Shown here: one piece after another, positions 26,325-34,012 of the stretch
How positions within the stretch are numbered: the first letter of the stretch is position 1
Layout of the letters: the number at the start of each line of letters is the position of its first letter
Origin: Azospirillum lipoferum
GTDB lineage: Bacteria > Pseudomonadota > Alphaproteobacteria > Azospirillales > Azospirillaceae
Assembly (NCBI RefSeq): GCF_024170005.1
Contig: NZ_JALJXJ010000001.1
Location: 434,001-498,000, forward strand
Direction: 5' to 3'
Length of the DNA stretch: 64,000 nucleotides
Notes under the pieces: model-generated
Databases searched by the model: none
Told to the model about the DNA's origin: nothing
Seen by the model: the letters and a program-made list of their open reading frames with translations, nothing else
Made by a program: the position numbers and the translations under genes

Positions 26325-27848
26325 ATGACTCTCGCGCTTTCGCGCCGTCATTTGCTGTCGACGGCGGTTGCCGGTGGCTGTGCCGCCTTGCTTCCCGCCT
26401 TTCCCCGCTCCGTCATTGCCGCCAACCCGGTGGACGAGACGGTCCGCCTGACCGTCGACCGCCGCACGCTTGAGGTGAACGGCAAGGCGGCCAGCGTGTT
26501 CGGCATCCGCCAGCCCGACGGCACCCCCGGACTGACCCTCGACCCCGGCCGGCGCTTTGTGGTCGATCTCGCCAACCGCGCGGGAGAGGATGCGGTCATC
26601 CACTGGCACGGCCAGACTCCGCCCTATGTCCAGGACGGCGTCATCGACCGGAATCGTCCGGCGATCCGCAACGGCGAGTCGGTCCGCTACGACTTCACGC
26701 CGCGCAGCGGAACCCATTGGATGCACTCCCACCATGGGATGCAGGAACAGCTTCTGATGGCGGCCCCGCTGGTGGTCCGCAGCGCCGAGGATCTGCGCGC
26801 CGACGAGCAGGAGGTGACCATCCTGCTGCATGACCTTACATTTCGCGACCCGGCTGAACTGCTGGCATCCCTGGGCGCGCCGGCCGGCGGAATGGCGCAT
26901 GGCGGGCATGGCCAAATGGAGCATGGCCAGATGGGCCATGGTTCCATGGATCACGGCTCCATGGGCACGGGTTCGATGGACCATGGCGGGATGAACCACG
27001 GCTCCGCTCATGATATGTCCGGCGGTATGGCGATGGACCTGAACGACGTGGATTACGACGCCTATCTCGCCAATGACCGCACGCTCGCCGACCCGGAGGT
27101 GTTGCGGGTGGAGCGGGGCGGGCGGGTGCGGCTGCGCGTCATCAACGGCGCCACCTCGACCGCCTTCCATCTCGATCTCGGGCGGATGAGCGGGCAGGTG
27201 ATCGCCGCCGACGGCAATCCGGTGCAACCGGTGACGGGCAGCCGCTTCGGGATGAGCATGGGCCAGCGGCTGGACATCCGCCTGACCATCCCGGCGGAGG
27301 GTGGCGCCTTCCCGATCCTGGCCTTGCGCGAGGGGGCGGTACAGCGCACCGGCATCATCCTCGCCACCCCCGGTGCCACGGTGGAGAAAATCGCCGCGAC
27401 CGGACAGGCGGCGACCGAGCCGCTGGACCTGTCGCTGGAACGGCAACTGGTCGCCGTGACCCCGCTGGCGGCGCGGCCGACCGACCTGACGCGGCGGATG
27501 CAGCTGACCGGGTCGATGATGCCCTATGTCTGGAGCCTGGACGGACTGACCTTCGGCTCGCATCGGCCCCTGGTGGTCCGCCAGGGCCAGCGGGTCGAGC
27601 TGACCTTCGAGAATGCGTCGATGATGGCGCATCCCATGCACCTGCACGGCCATCATTTCCAGGTGCTGGCCATCGACGGACGGCCGGTGACGGGGGCGGT
27701 GCGCGACACCGTCCTGGTGCCGATGATGGGCAACGTCACCGTCGCCTTCGACGCCGACAACCCCGGCCGCTGGCCGCTGCACTGCCACAACCTGCTGCAC
27801 ATGGCGACAGGCATGATGACGGAGGTGGTCTATGAGGGGTTCGTCTGA
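26325..27848 (+). CDS. copA: Multicopper oxidase, CopA/PcoA-type, Tat-exported
   Basis: 507 residues. The signal SRRHLLSTAVAGGCAALL (twin Arg at 7-8) indicates Tat export of a folded, copper-loaded protein. Copper ligands are intact: HWHG at 93-96, HWMHSHHG at 131-138, HPMHLHGHHF and HCHNLLHMATGM near the C-terminus (T1/T2/T3 sites). A Met/His/Gly insert at 189-236, built on MDHG-like repeats, is typical of CopA-type enzymes that oxidise Cu(I) in the periplasm. The start is supported by CCGGAG. It follows the small Cys/His/Met protein and ends at a hairpin shared with convergent slyX. No copB follows, so copper resistance is only partly encoded here. Confidence 0.92.
   Translation: MTLALSRRHLLSTAVAGGCAALLPAFPRSVIAANPVDETVRLTVDRRTLEVNGKAASVFGIRQPDGTPGLTLDPGRRFVVDLANRAGEDAVIHWHGQTPPYVQDGVIDRNRPAIRNGESVRYDFTPRSGTHWMHSHHGMQEQLLMAAPLVVRSAEDLRADEQEVTILLHDLTFRDPAELLASLGAPAGGMAHGGHGQMEHGQMGHGSMDHGSMGTGSMDHGGMNHGSAHDMSGGMAMDLNDVDYDAYLANDRTLADPEVLRVERGGRVRLRVINGATSTAFHLDLGRMSGQVIAADGNPVQPVTGSRFGMSMGQRLDIRLTIPAEGGAFPILALREGAVQRTGIILATPGATVEKIAATGQAATEPLDLSLERQLVAVTPLAARPTDLTRRMQLTGSMMPYVWSLDGLTFGSHRPLVVRQGQRVELTFENASMMAHPMHLHGHHFQVLAIDGRPVTGAVRDTVLVPMMGNVTVAFDADNPGRWPLHCHNLLHMATGMMTEVVYEGFV
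26889..27030 (+). repeat. Degenerate repeats encoding the Met/His insert of the oxidase
   Basis: Short degenerate units around CATGG and GGATCACGGCTCCATGG encode MxHG steps (residues about 189-236). Such tracts can expand or contract by slippage, so insert length may vary between strains. Confidence 0.7.
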
Positions 27849-27862
27849 AGGCTGACGTGGCG

Positions 27863-27883
27863 GGGGGCGCTCGCAACGCCCCC
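27863..27883. terminator. Hairpin between convergent copA and slyX
   Basis: GGGGGCG, loop CTCGCAA, CGCCCCC: 7-bp GC stem in the 48-bp gap between converging genes, without T-run. A likely weak bidirectional terminator. Confidence 0.5.
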
Positions 27884-27896
27884 GTCCGGACCGTCG

Positions 27897-28124
27897 TCAG
27901 TAATGCGGCGGGGGCCGGTCGTCCTGCGGGGAGGCGATGGCATATTCAGCCGCTTCCATCCGGTCGCGCATGCGCCTCAACTGGGCGGTCAGGCGGTCGA
28001 TGGTCTGGCCCTGGGCGAAGATGACTTCCGACATCTCCTCTGCCATGCGCTCGTGATGGGCAAGGCGGCTTTCCAGGTCGGCCAGACGCTCTTCGAAAAG
28101 GCGTTGTTCGGGGGCGGGATCCAT
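27897..28124 (-). CDS. slyX: SlyX-like coiled-coil protein
   Basis: 75 residues. A heptad coiled coil spans about 8-58 (RLFEERLADLESRLAHHERMAEEMSEVI and onward). The C-terminus DDRPPPHY carries the PPHY tail that marks SlyX. SlyX function is unknown; it is a small cytoplasmic protein found across proteobacteria. I chose the ATG at 28124, since upstream extension reads through a 12-bp-stem hairpin. It lies downstream of mntH on the same strand, separated by that hairpin. Confidence 0.85.
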   Translation of the reverse strand: MDPAPEQRLFEERLADLESRLAHHERMAEEMSEVIFAQGQTIDRLTAQLRRMRDRMEAAEYAIASPQDDRPPPHY

Positions 28125-28148
28125 AACGGTACCGATCACATGAGGGAA

Positions 28149-28185
28149 AGCGGGGAATGGCCCGCAAGATGGACCATTCCCCGCT
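28149..28185 (-). terminator. Strong hairpin after mntH
   Basis: AGCGGGGAATGG and CCATTCCCCGCT form a perfect 12-bp stem around 13 bases, 23 bases past the mntH stop. On the minus strand it is followed by TTTCCC. It is likely a terminator or attenuator between mntH and slyX. Confidence 0.75.
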
Positions 28186-28207
28186 CCGGGTCGAGGTGCC
28201 TTTCCGC

Positions 28208-29509
28208 TCACACCATCGCAGTGGTGCCGGCCAACCAGCCGGACAGGCCGGTCAGGACCAGAACGGTCAGGCTCGCCAGCCGCAGGGTCAGCGGTGCCAT
28301 CGCCAGCCGGCCCATCAGCTTGTCATTGCGCAGCAGCAACAGCATCGGGATCAGGATGAAGGGCAGGGTCAGGGCCAGCACCACCTGGCTCAGCACCAGC
28401 AGCCCGTCCACCGCCCCGTCGCCGGCGCTGCCCAGCACCGCCAGCGCCGGGATCAGCGAGGCACCGCGGGTGATCAGCGCGCGGGTGACCGGACGCAGCC
28501 GCAGGTTCAGGAAGCCCTCCGTCACCATCTGCCCGGCCATCGTGCCGGTGGTGGTGGAGCTTTGGCCGGCAGCCAGCAGGGCGACGGCGAAGACCAGGGC
28601 GGCGACCCCGCCGATGCTGCTGCCCAGCAGGGCGTGGGCGTCCTCGATGCCGGGAGACGTGCTGGCCGCCGCTCCCTGGAATGCCACGGCGGCGACCGCC
28701 AGGATGGCGCCGTTGACCAGACCGGCCAGCGCCAGGGCGGTCGACAGGTCGATGGTCAGCCAGCGGGCGGCCTGCCGGCGCTCCTCCATCGTCTTCACCT
28801 CGGCCAGCCGGGCCTGCACCAGACCGGAATGGAGAAACAGGTTGTGCGGCATGACGGTGGCGCCGATGATGCCCAGCGACAGGTACAGCATCTCCGGATC
28901 GCGGGCCAACTCGACGCTCGGCATCAGGCCGGCCAGCAGGGCGGTGGGGTCGGGGCGGGCGATCACCAGTTCCCAGGCGAAGCAGATAACGACCACGCTC
29001 ATCAGCGCGCCGACCACCAGTTCGGGGGCGCGGCCACGGGCGCCGGGCAGGGCCAGGATGCCGAAGGTCAGCACGGCGGAGATCACCACGCCGGCCATGA
29101 TCGGGATGCCGAACAACAGCTTCAGCGCGATGGCGCTGCCCAGCAGCTCTGCCAGATCGGTGGCGATCATCGCCAGTTCCGACACCGCCCACACCAGCAT
29201 CGCCACCGGCCGTGGGAAGCGCTGGCGGATCAGCCGAGCCAGATCAGTGCCGGTCGCGAGCGTCAGCCGGACGATCAGCCCCTGCAGAAAGATGCCAGCG
29301 AGACTGGCGATCAGCACCGCCGACAGCAGAGCGAAACCGAAGCTGGAGCCTGCCGCGATATCCGTCGCCCAATTGCCTGGGTCCATGTAGCCGACCGCCA
29401 CTACGAAACCAGGGCCGAGCATGGTCCAGAATCGGCGTCCCACTGCAGAAGTGCGGGTGGGTGCAGGGGTGGGGACGGTGTCGGCCATGGTAGGGGATGC
29501 GGTCTTCAC
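28208..29509 (-). CDS. mntH: NRAMP-family Mn2+/divalent metal transporter
   Basis: 433 residues from a GTG at 29509, chosen because AGGAG lies eight bases upstream (ATG 29488 has none). About eleven helices. Metal-site motifs are both present: MDPGNWATDIAAGS in TM1 and VMPHNLFLHSG in TM6. GSAIALKLLFGIPI lies in TM3-4. The family imports Mn2+ (and Fe2+) with protons across the inner membrane. An upstream inverted repeat, GACGTT-N4-AACGTC (29589-29604), is a candidate operator. Downstream is a strong hairpin, then slyX. It is 226 bp downstream of the helicase gene, so it likely has its own promoter. Confidence 0.93.
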   Translation of the reverse strand: MKTASPTMADTVPTPAPTRTSAVGRRFWTMLGPGFVVAVGYMDPGNWATDIAAGSSFGFALLSAVLIASLAGIFLQGLIVRLTLATGTDLARLIRQRFPRPVAMLVWAVSELAMIATDLAELLGSAIALKLLFGIPIMAGVVISAVLTFGILALPGARGRAPELVVGALMSVVVICFAWELVIARPDPTALLAGLMPSVELARDPEMLYLSLGIIGATVMPHNLFLHSGLVQARLAEVKTMEERRQAARWLTIDLSTALALAGLVNGAILAVAAVAFQGAAASTSPGIEDAHALLGSSIGGVAALVFAVALLAAGQSSTTTGTMAGQMVTEGFLNLRLRPVTRALITRGASLIPALAVLGSAGDGAVDGLLVLSQVVLALTLPFILIPMLLLLRNDKLMGRLAMAPLTLRLASLTVLVLTGLSGWLAGTTAMV

Positions 29510-29588
29510 GCCGGTTGCTCCTGAACGGGACGGCCAGAGGCTTGGCCGCTGATGCAACAATGGCAGGGTCGTTTGATAGTGTCCAATC

Positions 29589-29604
29589 GACGTTTCCGAA
29601 CGTC
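29589..29604. promoter_or_regulatory. Inverted repeat upstream of mntH
   Basis: GACGTT-TCCG-AACGTC: perfect 6-4-6 palindrome, 80-95 bp before the mntH start. It does not match the Mur or MntR consensus I remember. It is the only clear repeat in the 226-bp gap 29510-29735, which otherwise shows nothing. Confidence 0.35.
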
Positions 29605-29735
29605 TCAATAGACAGTGGCTATCGATATGGTGGCGCTGCCAGGGCAGGTCCAGTTCAGAACAGCATGGCCCTCACTTCGTTCGCAGTGCAGCAGTGCCAT
29701 GCGGACAAATTTCGCCGGGAACCAATTCTGCGCCC

Positions 29736-31937
29736 TCAGCGGCGACGCGGGCCGAAGCGCTTGCGGGGTGCGCCGCGGAAGCCGGCGGCGGGTGGAGGCT
29801 CGCGTCGGCGGGCGCGGGAGGCGAGCGCTTCTGACAGGCGCTGGCCGATGGCATCGCGGGCATTGCGTACATGGTCGCGGTCGGGCAGGGCATCGGGAAA
29901 CTTGCGCGAGGCCCAGAAATAGAGGTCACAGGCCCGCGATGCGGCTTCCAGCACATCGGCCGCCAGCCCGTCGAAGCGCGCCGGGATCAGCCGGGCGAGC
30001 GGCAGGACCTCCCCGGCCTCCACCGCATCGAGGATGGCGGCAAAGACCTTGGCGTCCTCCGCATCCTCCAGGTCGGCGGGGGCGAGCAGCAGGTCGAGCC
30101 TGGCGGCCAGCGCCAGCCGGCGGGCGTCGAGCATCGGGGCGGCACGGCGCAACGCCGACAGGTCGGCCAGCCGGAAGGGGGAGCCACCGGTGGCGGCGCT
30201 GCCGAAGCACTCCACCAGCAGACGGGTTTCGTCGCTATCGATGTGGCTGGCGAGGCGGGCCAGCATGGCGCGGCTCGGGCGGACGGGCAGGGGAGCGTCG
30301 GCGCGCAGCCGCAGATCGGGCGCCTCCAGCAGGCGTTTCAGGGCGGCGGGAGTGCCGCGGGCGACGACGCCGAAATACCCCTCCTCGAACTGGCCGAAGC
30401 GACCGGCGCGGCCGGCGATCTGCTTCACCTCGGTCGCGGTCAGCGGGCGGACGCCGCTGCCGTCGAACTTCTCCAGGGCGGTGAACAGCACACGGCGGCA
30501 GGGCAGGTTCAGCCCCATGCCGATGGCGTCGGTCGCCACCACCACGTCGGCCTCGCCGGACAGGAAACGCGCCGCCTCACGCCGCCTTACCGCCGGGGCC
30601 AGCGCGCCATAGATGGCGGCGACCGACAGGCCATGGGCCAGCAGCGTGTCGCGGACGCTGTGGACCTCGCGGCGGGAGAAGGCGATCAGGGCGTCGCCCC
30701 GTTCCACCTCCGCCCACTCCAGTCGGCGGTCGAGCATCGACAGCGGGGTCTTACGGTCCAGCTCCACCACCTCCAGCGCTTCGCCGAGATGGGCGGCGGC
30801 ACGCTCCACCAGAGGACGGACCTCCGGGGCGCCGAGGATATAGACGGTCTCGGCTGGGACGCCCATGAGGGCGGCGGTCCAGGCCCAGCCGCGTGCCGGG
30901 TCGGCCAGCATCTGGATCTCGTCGATCACCGCGACCTCGACCGGGCGGTCGGGGTCCATCACCTCGATGGTGGAGGCGGTGTGGCGTGCGCCGGAGATGC
31001 GGATTTCCTCTTCGCCGGTGATGAGCGTGGTGGGGGTGCCCTCGGCGTTCAGCCGCTCCATTACCTCCAACGCCAGCAGGCGCAAGGGAGCCAGATAGAC
31101 GCCGTCGCGCGCCTCCCGCAAGGCGCTGATGGCGCGGTGGGTCTTGCCGGAGTTGGTCGGGCCGATCACCAGCACCAGCCTGCGGTTCATGCCGCGCGCT
31201 ACCGGAAACAGCCGTTCGAAGCGGGAAAAGTCGAAATGGCGGTCGACATACAGCCGGCCGCGCGACTCCGCCCGGTCGCGGCGCCACTGGTCGTACTCGC
31301 GGTCCCAGCGGTCGAGCAACTCATCGGCGTCGGTCCGGTTGCGGGCGGCCTTGTTCAGGCGCTCGGTGAGGCTGGCGAAGCCCCAGTCGGGGTCGTCGCC
31401 GGCCCACTCCGCCAGATCGCGCAACCGGGCTGCGACGCGCGACAGCGCCTCGTCCAGGGCGGTGCGCAGGGCGGGGTCATGGTCAAGCCGCGACGACAGC
31501 TCGGCATCGGACAGGTCCGACAACTCCAGTGCGTCGAAGGTACGCGACACCTGCAAGCGGACGGCCGGGGACAAGCCGGACCAGGGCAGTTCGTCGCTGC
31601 GGACGGCACGGACTCGGGTGCGGTCCTCGCAGGACAGCAAGGCGGTGTGGCTGCCGGCCAGCGCCCGGCGGCCCTGGGCGAGCAGTTCGTCACGGCGCCG
31701 GGCGCGGTCGATGCGGCCGGTGATCTCCAGCAGAATGGCCTCGCGCCGCTCTGCCGGAACCAGCAGGTCGCGCTTGCCCTTCGGCAGCGGCAGGCCGAGC
31801 GGCACCAGACCGCGTGCCTCGGCGTCGGGCATCCGCAGCAGGCCGGCGGCCCCCAGCGTCGTTACCTCCGGATGGGCAACGGCGAGGTCGTGAACCAGAT
31901 GCGGGTCGGCGGCAGGCGTGTCGGTATCGTCTGTCAT
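29736..31937 (-). CDS. Suv3-like superfamily 2 RNA helicase
   Basis: 733 residues. Motif I is VIGPTNSGKTHRA (about 233-245), motif II VIDEIQMLADP, and motif VI QIAGRAGRFG. The GPTNSGKT/DEIQM combination marks the Suv3 mitochondrial degradosome helicase family rather than DEAD-box proteins. Helicase C and Suv3-type C-terminal helices follow, ending in a basic Arg-rich tail (PRKRFGPRRR). It probably unwinds structured RNA in the cytoplasm. Its ATG overlaps the stop of a SpoU-type rRNA/tRNA methyltransferase (TCAT, 4 bases), so the two are coupled in an RNA-metabolism operon. The N-terminal 200 residues are not assigned. Confidence 0.9.
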   Translation of the reverse strand: MTDDTDTPAADPHLVHDLAVAHPEVTTLGAAGLLRMPDAEARGLVPLGLPLPKGKRDLLVPAERREAILLEITGRIDRARRRDELLAQGRRALAGSHTALLSCEDRTRVRAVRSDELPWSGLSPAVRLQVSRTFDALELSDLSDAELSSRLDHDPALRTALDEALSRVAARLRDLAEWAGDDPDWGFASLTERLNKAARNRTDADELLDRWDREYDQWRRDRAESRGRLYVDRHFDFSRFERLFPVARGMNRRLVLVIGPTNSGKTHRAISALREARDGVYLAPLRLLALEVMERLNAEGTPTTLITGEEEIRISGARHTASTIEVMDPDRPVEVAVIDEIQMLADPARGWAWTAALMGVPAETVYILGAPEVRPLVERAAAHLGEALEVVELDRKTPLSMLDRRLEWAEVERGDALIAFSRREVHSVRDTLLAHGLSVAAIYGALAPAVRRREAARFLSGEADVVVATDAIGMGLNLPCRRVLFTALEKFDGSGVRPLTATEVKQIAGRAGRFGQFEEGYFGVVARGTPAALKRLLEAPDLRLRADAPLPVRPSRAMLARLASHIDSDETRLLVECFGSAATGGSPFRLADLSALRRAAPMLDARRLALAARLDLLLAPADLEDAEDAKVFAAILDAVEAGEVLPLARLIPARFDGLAADVLEAASRACDLYFWASRKFPDALPDRDHVRNARDAIGQRLSEALASRARRREPPPAAGFRGAPRKRFGPRRR

Positions 31938-32770
31938 GAAGCCTGTCCGGAGGCGATGTGGTGCAGCACGATGCCGCTGGTGGTCGCCACGTTGAGGGAA
32001 TCGAAGCCGCCCGCCATCGGGATGCGCACGCCGCGGGCGCGGGCCAGCAGGGCCGGCGGCAGGCCCGGCCCCTCCGATCCGAACAACAGGGCGGCGCGGC
32101 GGGGCGGGGACAGGGCGGCCAGAGTCTCGGCACCGGCGGGGCTGAGCGCCACCGCCTCGAACCCGAACCGGTCGAGCAAGGCGAGCGGGTCGTCGTCCGG
32201 GGCGAGCCTTGCCGTCGGCACCAGCAGGGTTGCTCCCACCGAAACGCGGATCGCCTTGCGGTAGAGTGGATCGCAGCAGCCGGGATCGAGGATCACCGCA
32301 TCGGCGCCGAAGGCGGCGGCGTTGCGGAAGATGCCGCCCATGTTGTCGTGGTTGCCGATGCCGAACAGCATCACCACGCGGGCGACCGGGCCGCAGGCGT
32401 CCAAGAGGTTGGCGACGGTCGGCACGGCAGTCTTCTCGCCCACAGCCAGGATGCCGCGGTGCAGGGGAAAGCCGGCGATGCGGTCGAGCACCGCTTGAGT
32501 GGCGGTGTAGACGGGGGTGTTCGCAGGCAAGGCGGTCAGCATCGGCTCCAGCGCCGCCAGCCGCTTGTCGGCGATCAGCAGGGAGCGGGGGCGATAGCGG
32601 GGGGACTGGACGAGACTGCGGATCACCACCGCCCCTTCGGCGATGAACAGCCCGTCACGGCCGACGAGGTCGCGCTCCCGCACCTCGCGGTAGGGTTCGA
32701 TGCGGGGATCCTCGGGGTCGGTGATCGGGATGACTTGATAGAGGGGGGTGGGCAAGGGGCGGCTCGGCAT
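31934..32770 (-). CDS. SpoU/TrmH-family RNA 2'-O-methyltransferase
   Basis: 278 residues. The substrate-binding N-terminal domain (LFIAEGAVVIRSLVQSPRYRPRSLLI) precedes the SPOUT knot. Motif 1 is LFGIGNHDNMGGIFRNAAAFG with the methyl-acceptor Asn/Arg pattern, motif 2 is ALLFGSEGPGLP, and motif 3 is GFDSLNVATTSGIVLHH. These proteins methylate ribose in rRNA or tRNA with SAM; the exact nucleotide cannot be read. I chose the ATG at 32770 as the first Met before the conserved start, although no clear ribosome site is visible. It overlaps the helicase start. Divergent from a patatin gene across 144 bp. Confidence 0.9.
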   Translation of the reverse strand: MPSRPLPTPLYQVIPITDPEDPRIEPYREVRERDLVGRDGLFIAEGAVVIRSLVQSPRYRPRSLLIADKRLAALEPMLTALPANTPVYTATQAVLDRIAGFPLHRGILAVGEKTAVPTVANLLDACGPVARVVMLFGIGNHDNMGGIFRNAAAFGADAVILDPGCCDPLYRKAIRVSVGATLLVPTARLAPDDDPLALLDRFGFEAVALSPAGAETLAALSPPRRAALLFGSEGPGLPPALLARARGVRIPMAGGFDSLNVATTSGIVLHHIASGQAS

Positions 32771-32914
32771 TCGGGATGTGCGCCTAATTAGTGCACGTGG
32801 CCGCGGCTTTCCAATGCCGTTCCCTGCTTGCCTCCATGGATATAGCCCCTTGCCGATGCACAAGGCCCTGCTCATGTTGCGATGCAGCATCAGAAAGTTG
32901 GAGACGTGCCGGCC

Positions 32915-34009
32915 ATGACCATGATCCGAAAGCTGTGGAACCGCATGCGCGGCAGGGTGACGCCGGCCCCGCGTGCTCTGCCGGCGGAACCGCTGGAACT
33001 GTCGGGGCCGGGGCCGATGCTGGCCCTGCCGCCGCCCAAGCCGACGCTGGCGCTGGCGTTGCAGGGCGGCGGTGCGCATGGCGCCTTCACCTGGGGCGTA
33101 CTCGACCGGCTGCTGGAGGAGGATATCCGGCTGGTCGGGGTCAGCGGCGCCAGCGCCGGGGCGATGAATGCCGCCATGCTGGTGCAGGGCTGGGCACGGG
33201 GTGGCTCCCTGGGAGGACGAGAGGGAGCGCGTGCTGAACTGGCGAATTTCTGGGAGCGGGTCAGCGCCGCCGGGAGGCTGGGACCGATCCGGCCGAGCCT
33301 GACCGACCGGCTGCTCGGGCGCTGGAACGTTGACCATGCGCCGGGAACCCATCTGGTGGATTGGGCGCGGCGCTGGATCAGCCCCTATCGGACGCAGTCG
33401 GCGGACTTCCACCCGCTGCGTGGGCTGCTGGGCGAGATGGTCGAGCCGGAACTGATCCGGCGGAGCGGGCTGCGACTGTTCGTCAGCGCCACCAATGTGC
33501 GGACCGGAGCCCTGCGGCTTTTCGATGAGACCGAGGTGGAGGTCGATCACCTGTTGGCCTCGGCCTGTTTGCCGAACCTGTTCCGGGCGGTGCGGATCGA
33601 CGGGCAGGACTATTGGGACGGCGGCTATCTCGCCAACCCGCCGCTGTCGCCGTTGGCGGAGGCCTGTCCCGGCACCGATCTGATGGTGGTGGCGATCAAT
33701 CCGTTCACCTGCGCCACCACGCCGGAGGACCCGGCCGGCATCGCCGCCCGGCTGAACCAGATCACCTTCAATGCCGCCCTGTTGCAGGAGATGCGCTGCC
33801 TGTCCGCCCGCGCCGACGCCCCCCGCCTGCACCTGATCGGTGCCGACGAGCATTTGCAGGATCTGGGGCTCTATTCGAAGCTGATGACCGACTGGAGCTT
33901 CCTGAACTGGCTGCGCGACGCCGGGCGCGAGGCGGCGGGGCGCTGGGTCGAGGAGAACATGTGGGCCGTCGGCATCGGGAGTTCGGTGCGGTCGCCGGCC
34001 CTGGCCTGA
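32915..34009 (+). CDS. Patatin-like phospholipase
   Basis: 364 residues. Oxyanion-hole motif LQGGGAHGAFTWG at about 50-62, nucleophile Ser80 in GVSGASAGAMNA (G-x-S-x-G), and catalytic Asp235 in YWDGGYLANPP: a complete Ser-Asp dyad of about 350 residues, as in the bacterial patatin family. Such enzymes hydrolyse phospholipid acyl esters. There is no signal peptide; the N-terminus is basic and Pro-rich. The start at 32915 is backed by GGAG about 11 bases upstream; an ATG at 32882 is possible. It is convergent with the RND pump gene (3 bp between). A second, different patatin lies at 58833-59819. Confidence 0.9.
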   Translation: MTMIRKLWNRMRGRVTPAPRALPAEPLELSGPGPMLALPPPKPTLALALQGGGAHGAFTWGVLDRLLEEDIRLVGVSGASAGAMNAAMLVQGWARGGSLGGREGARAELANFWERVSAAGRLGPIRPSLTDRLLGRWNVDHAPGTHLVDWARRWISPYRTQSADFHPLRGLLGEMVEPELIRRSGLRLFVSATNVRTGALRLFDETEVEVDHLLASACLPNLFRAVRIDGQDYWDGGYLANPPLSPLAEACPGTDLMVVAINPFTCATTPEDPAGIAARLNQITFNAALLQEMRCLSARADAPRLHLIGADEHLQDLGLYSKLMTDWSFLNWLRDAGREAAGRWVEENMWAVGIGSSVRSPALA

Positions 34010-34012
34010 CGC

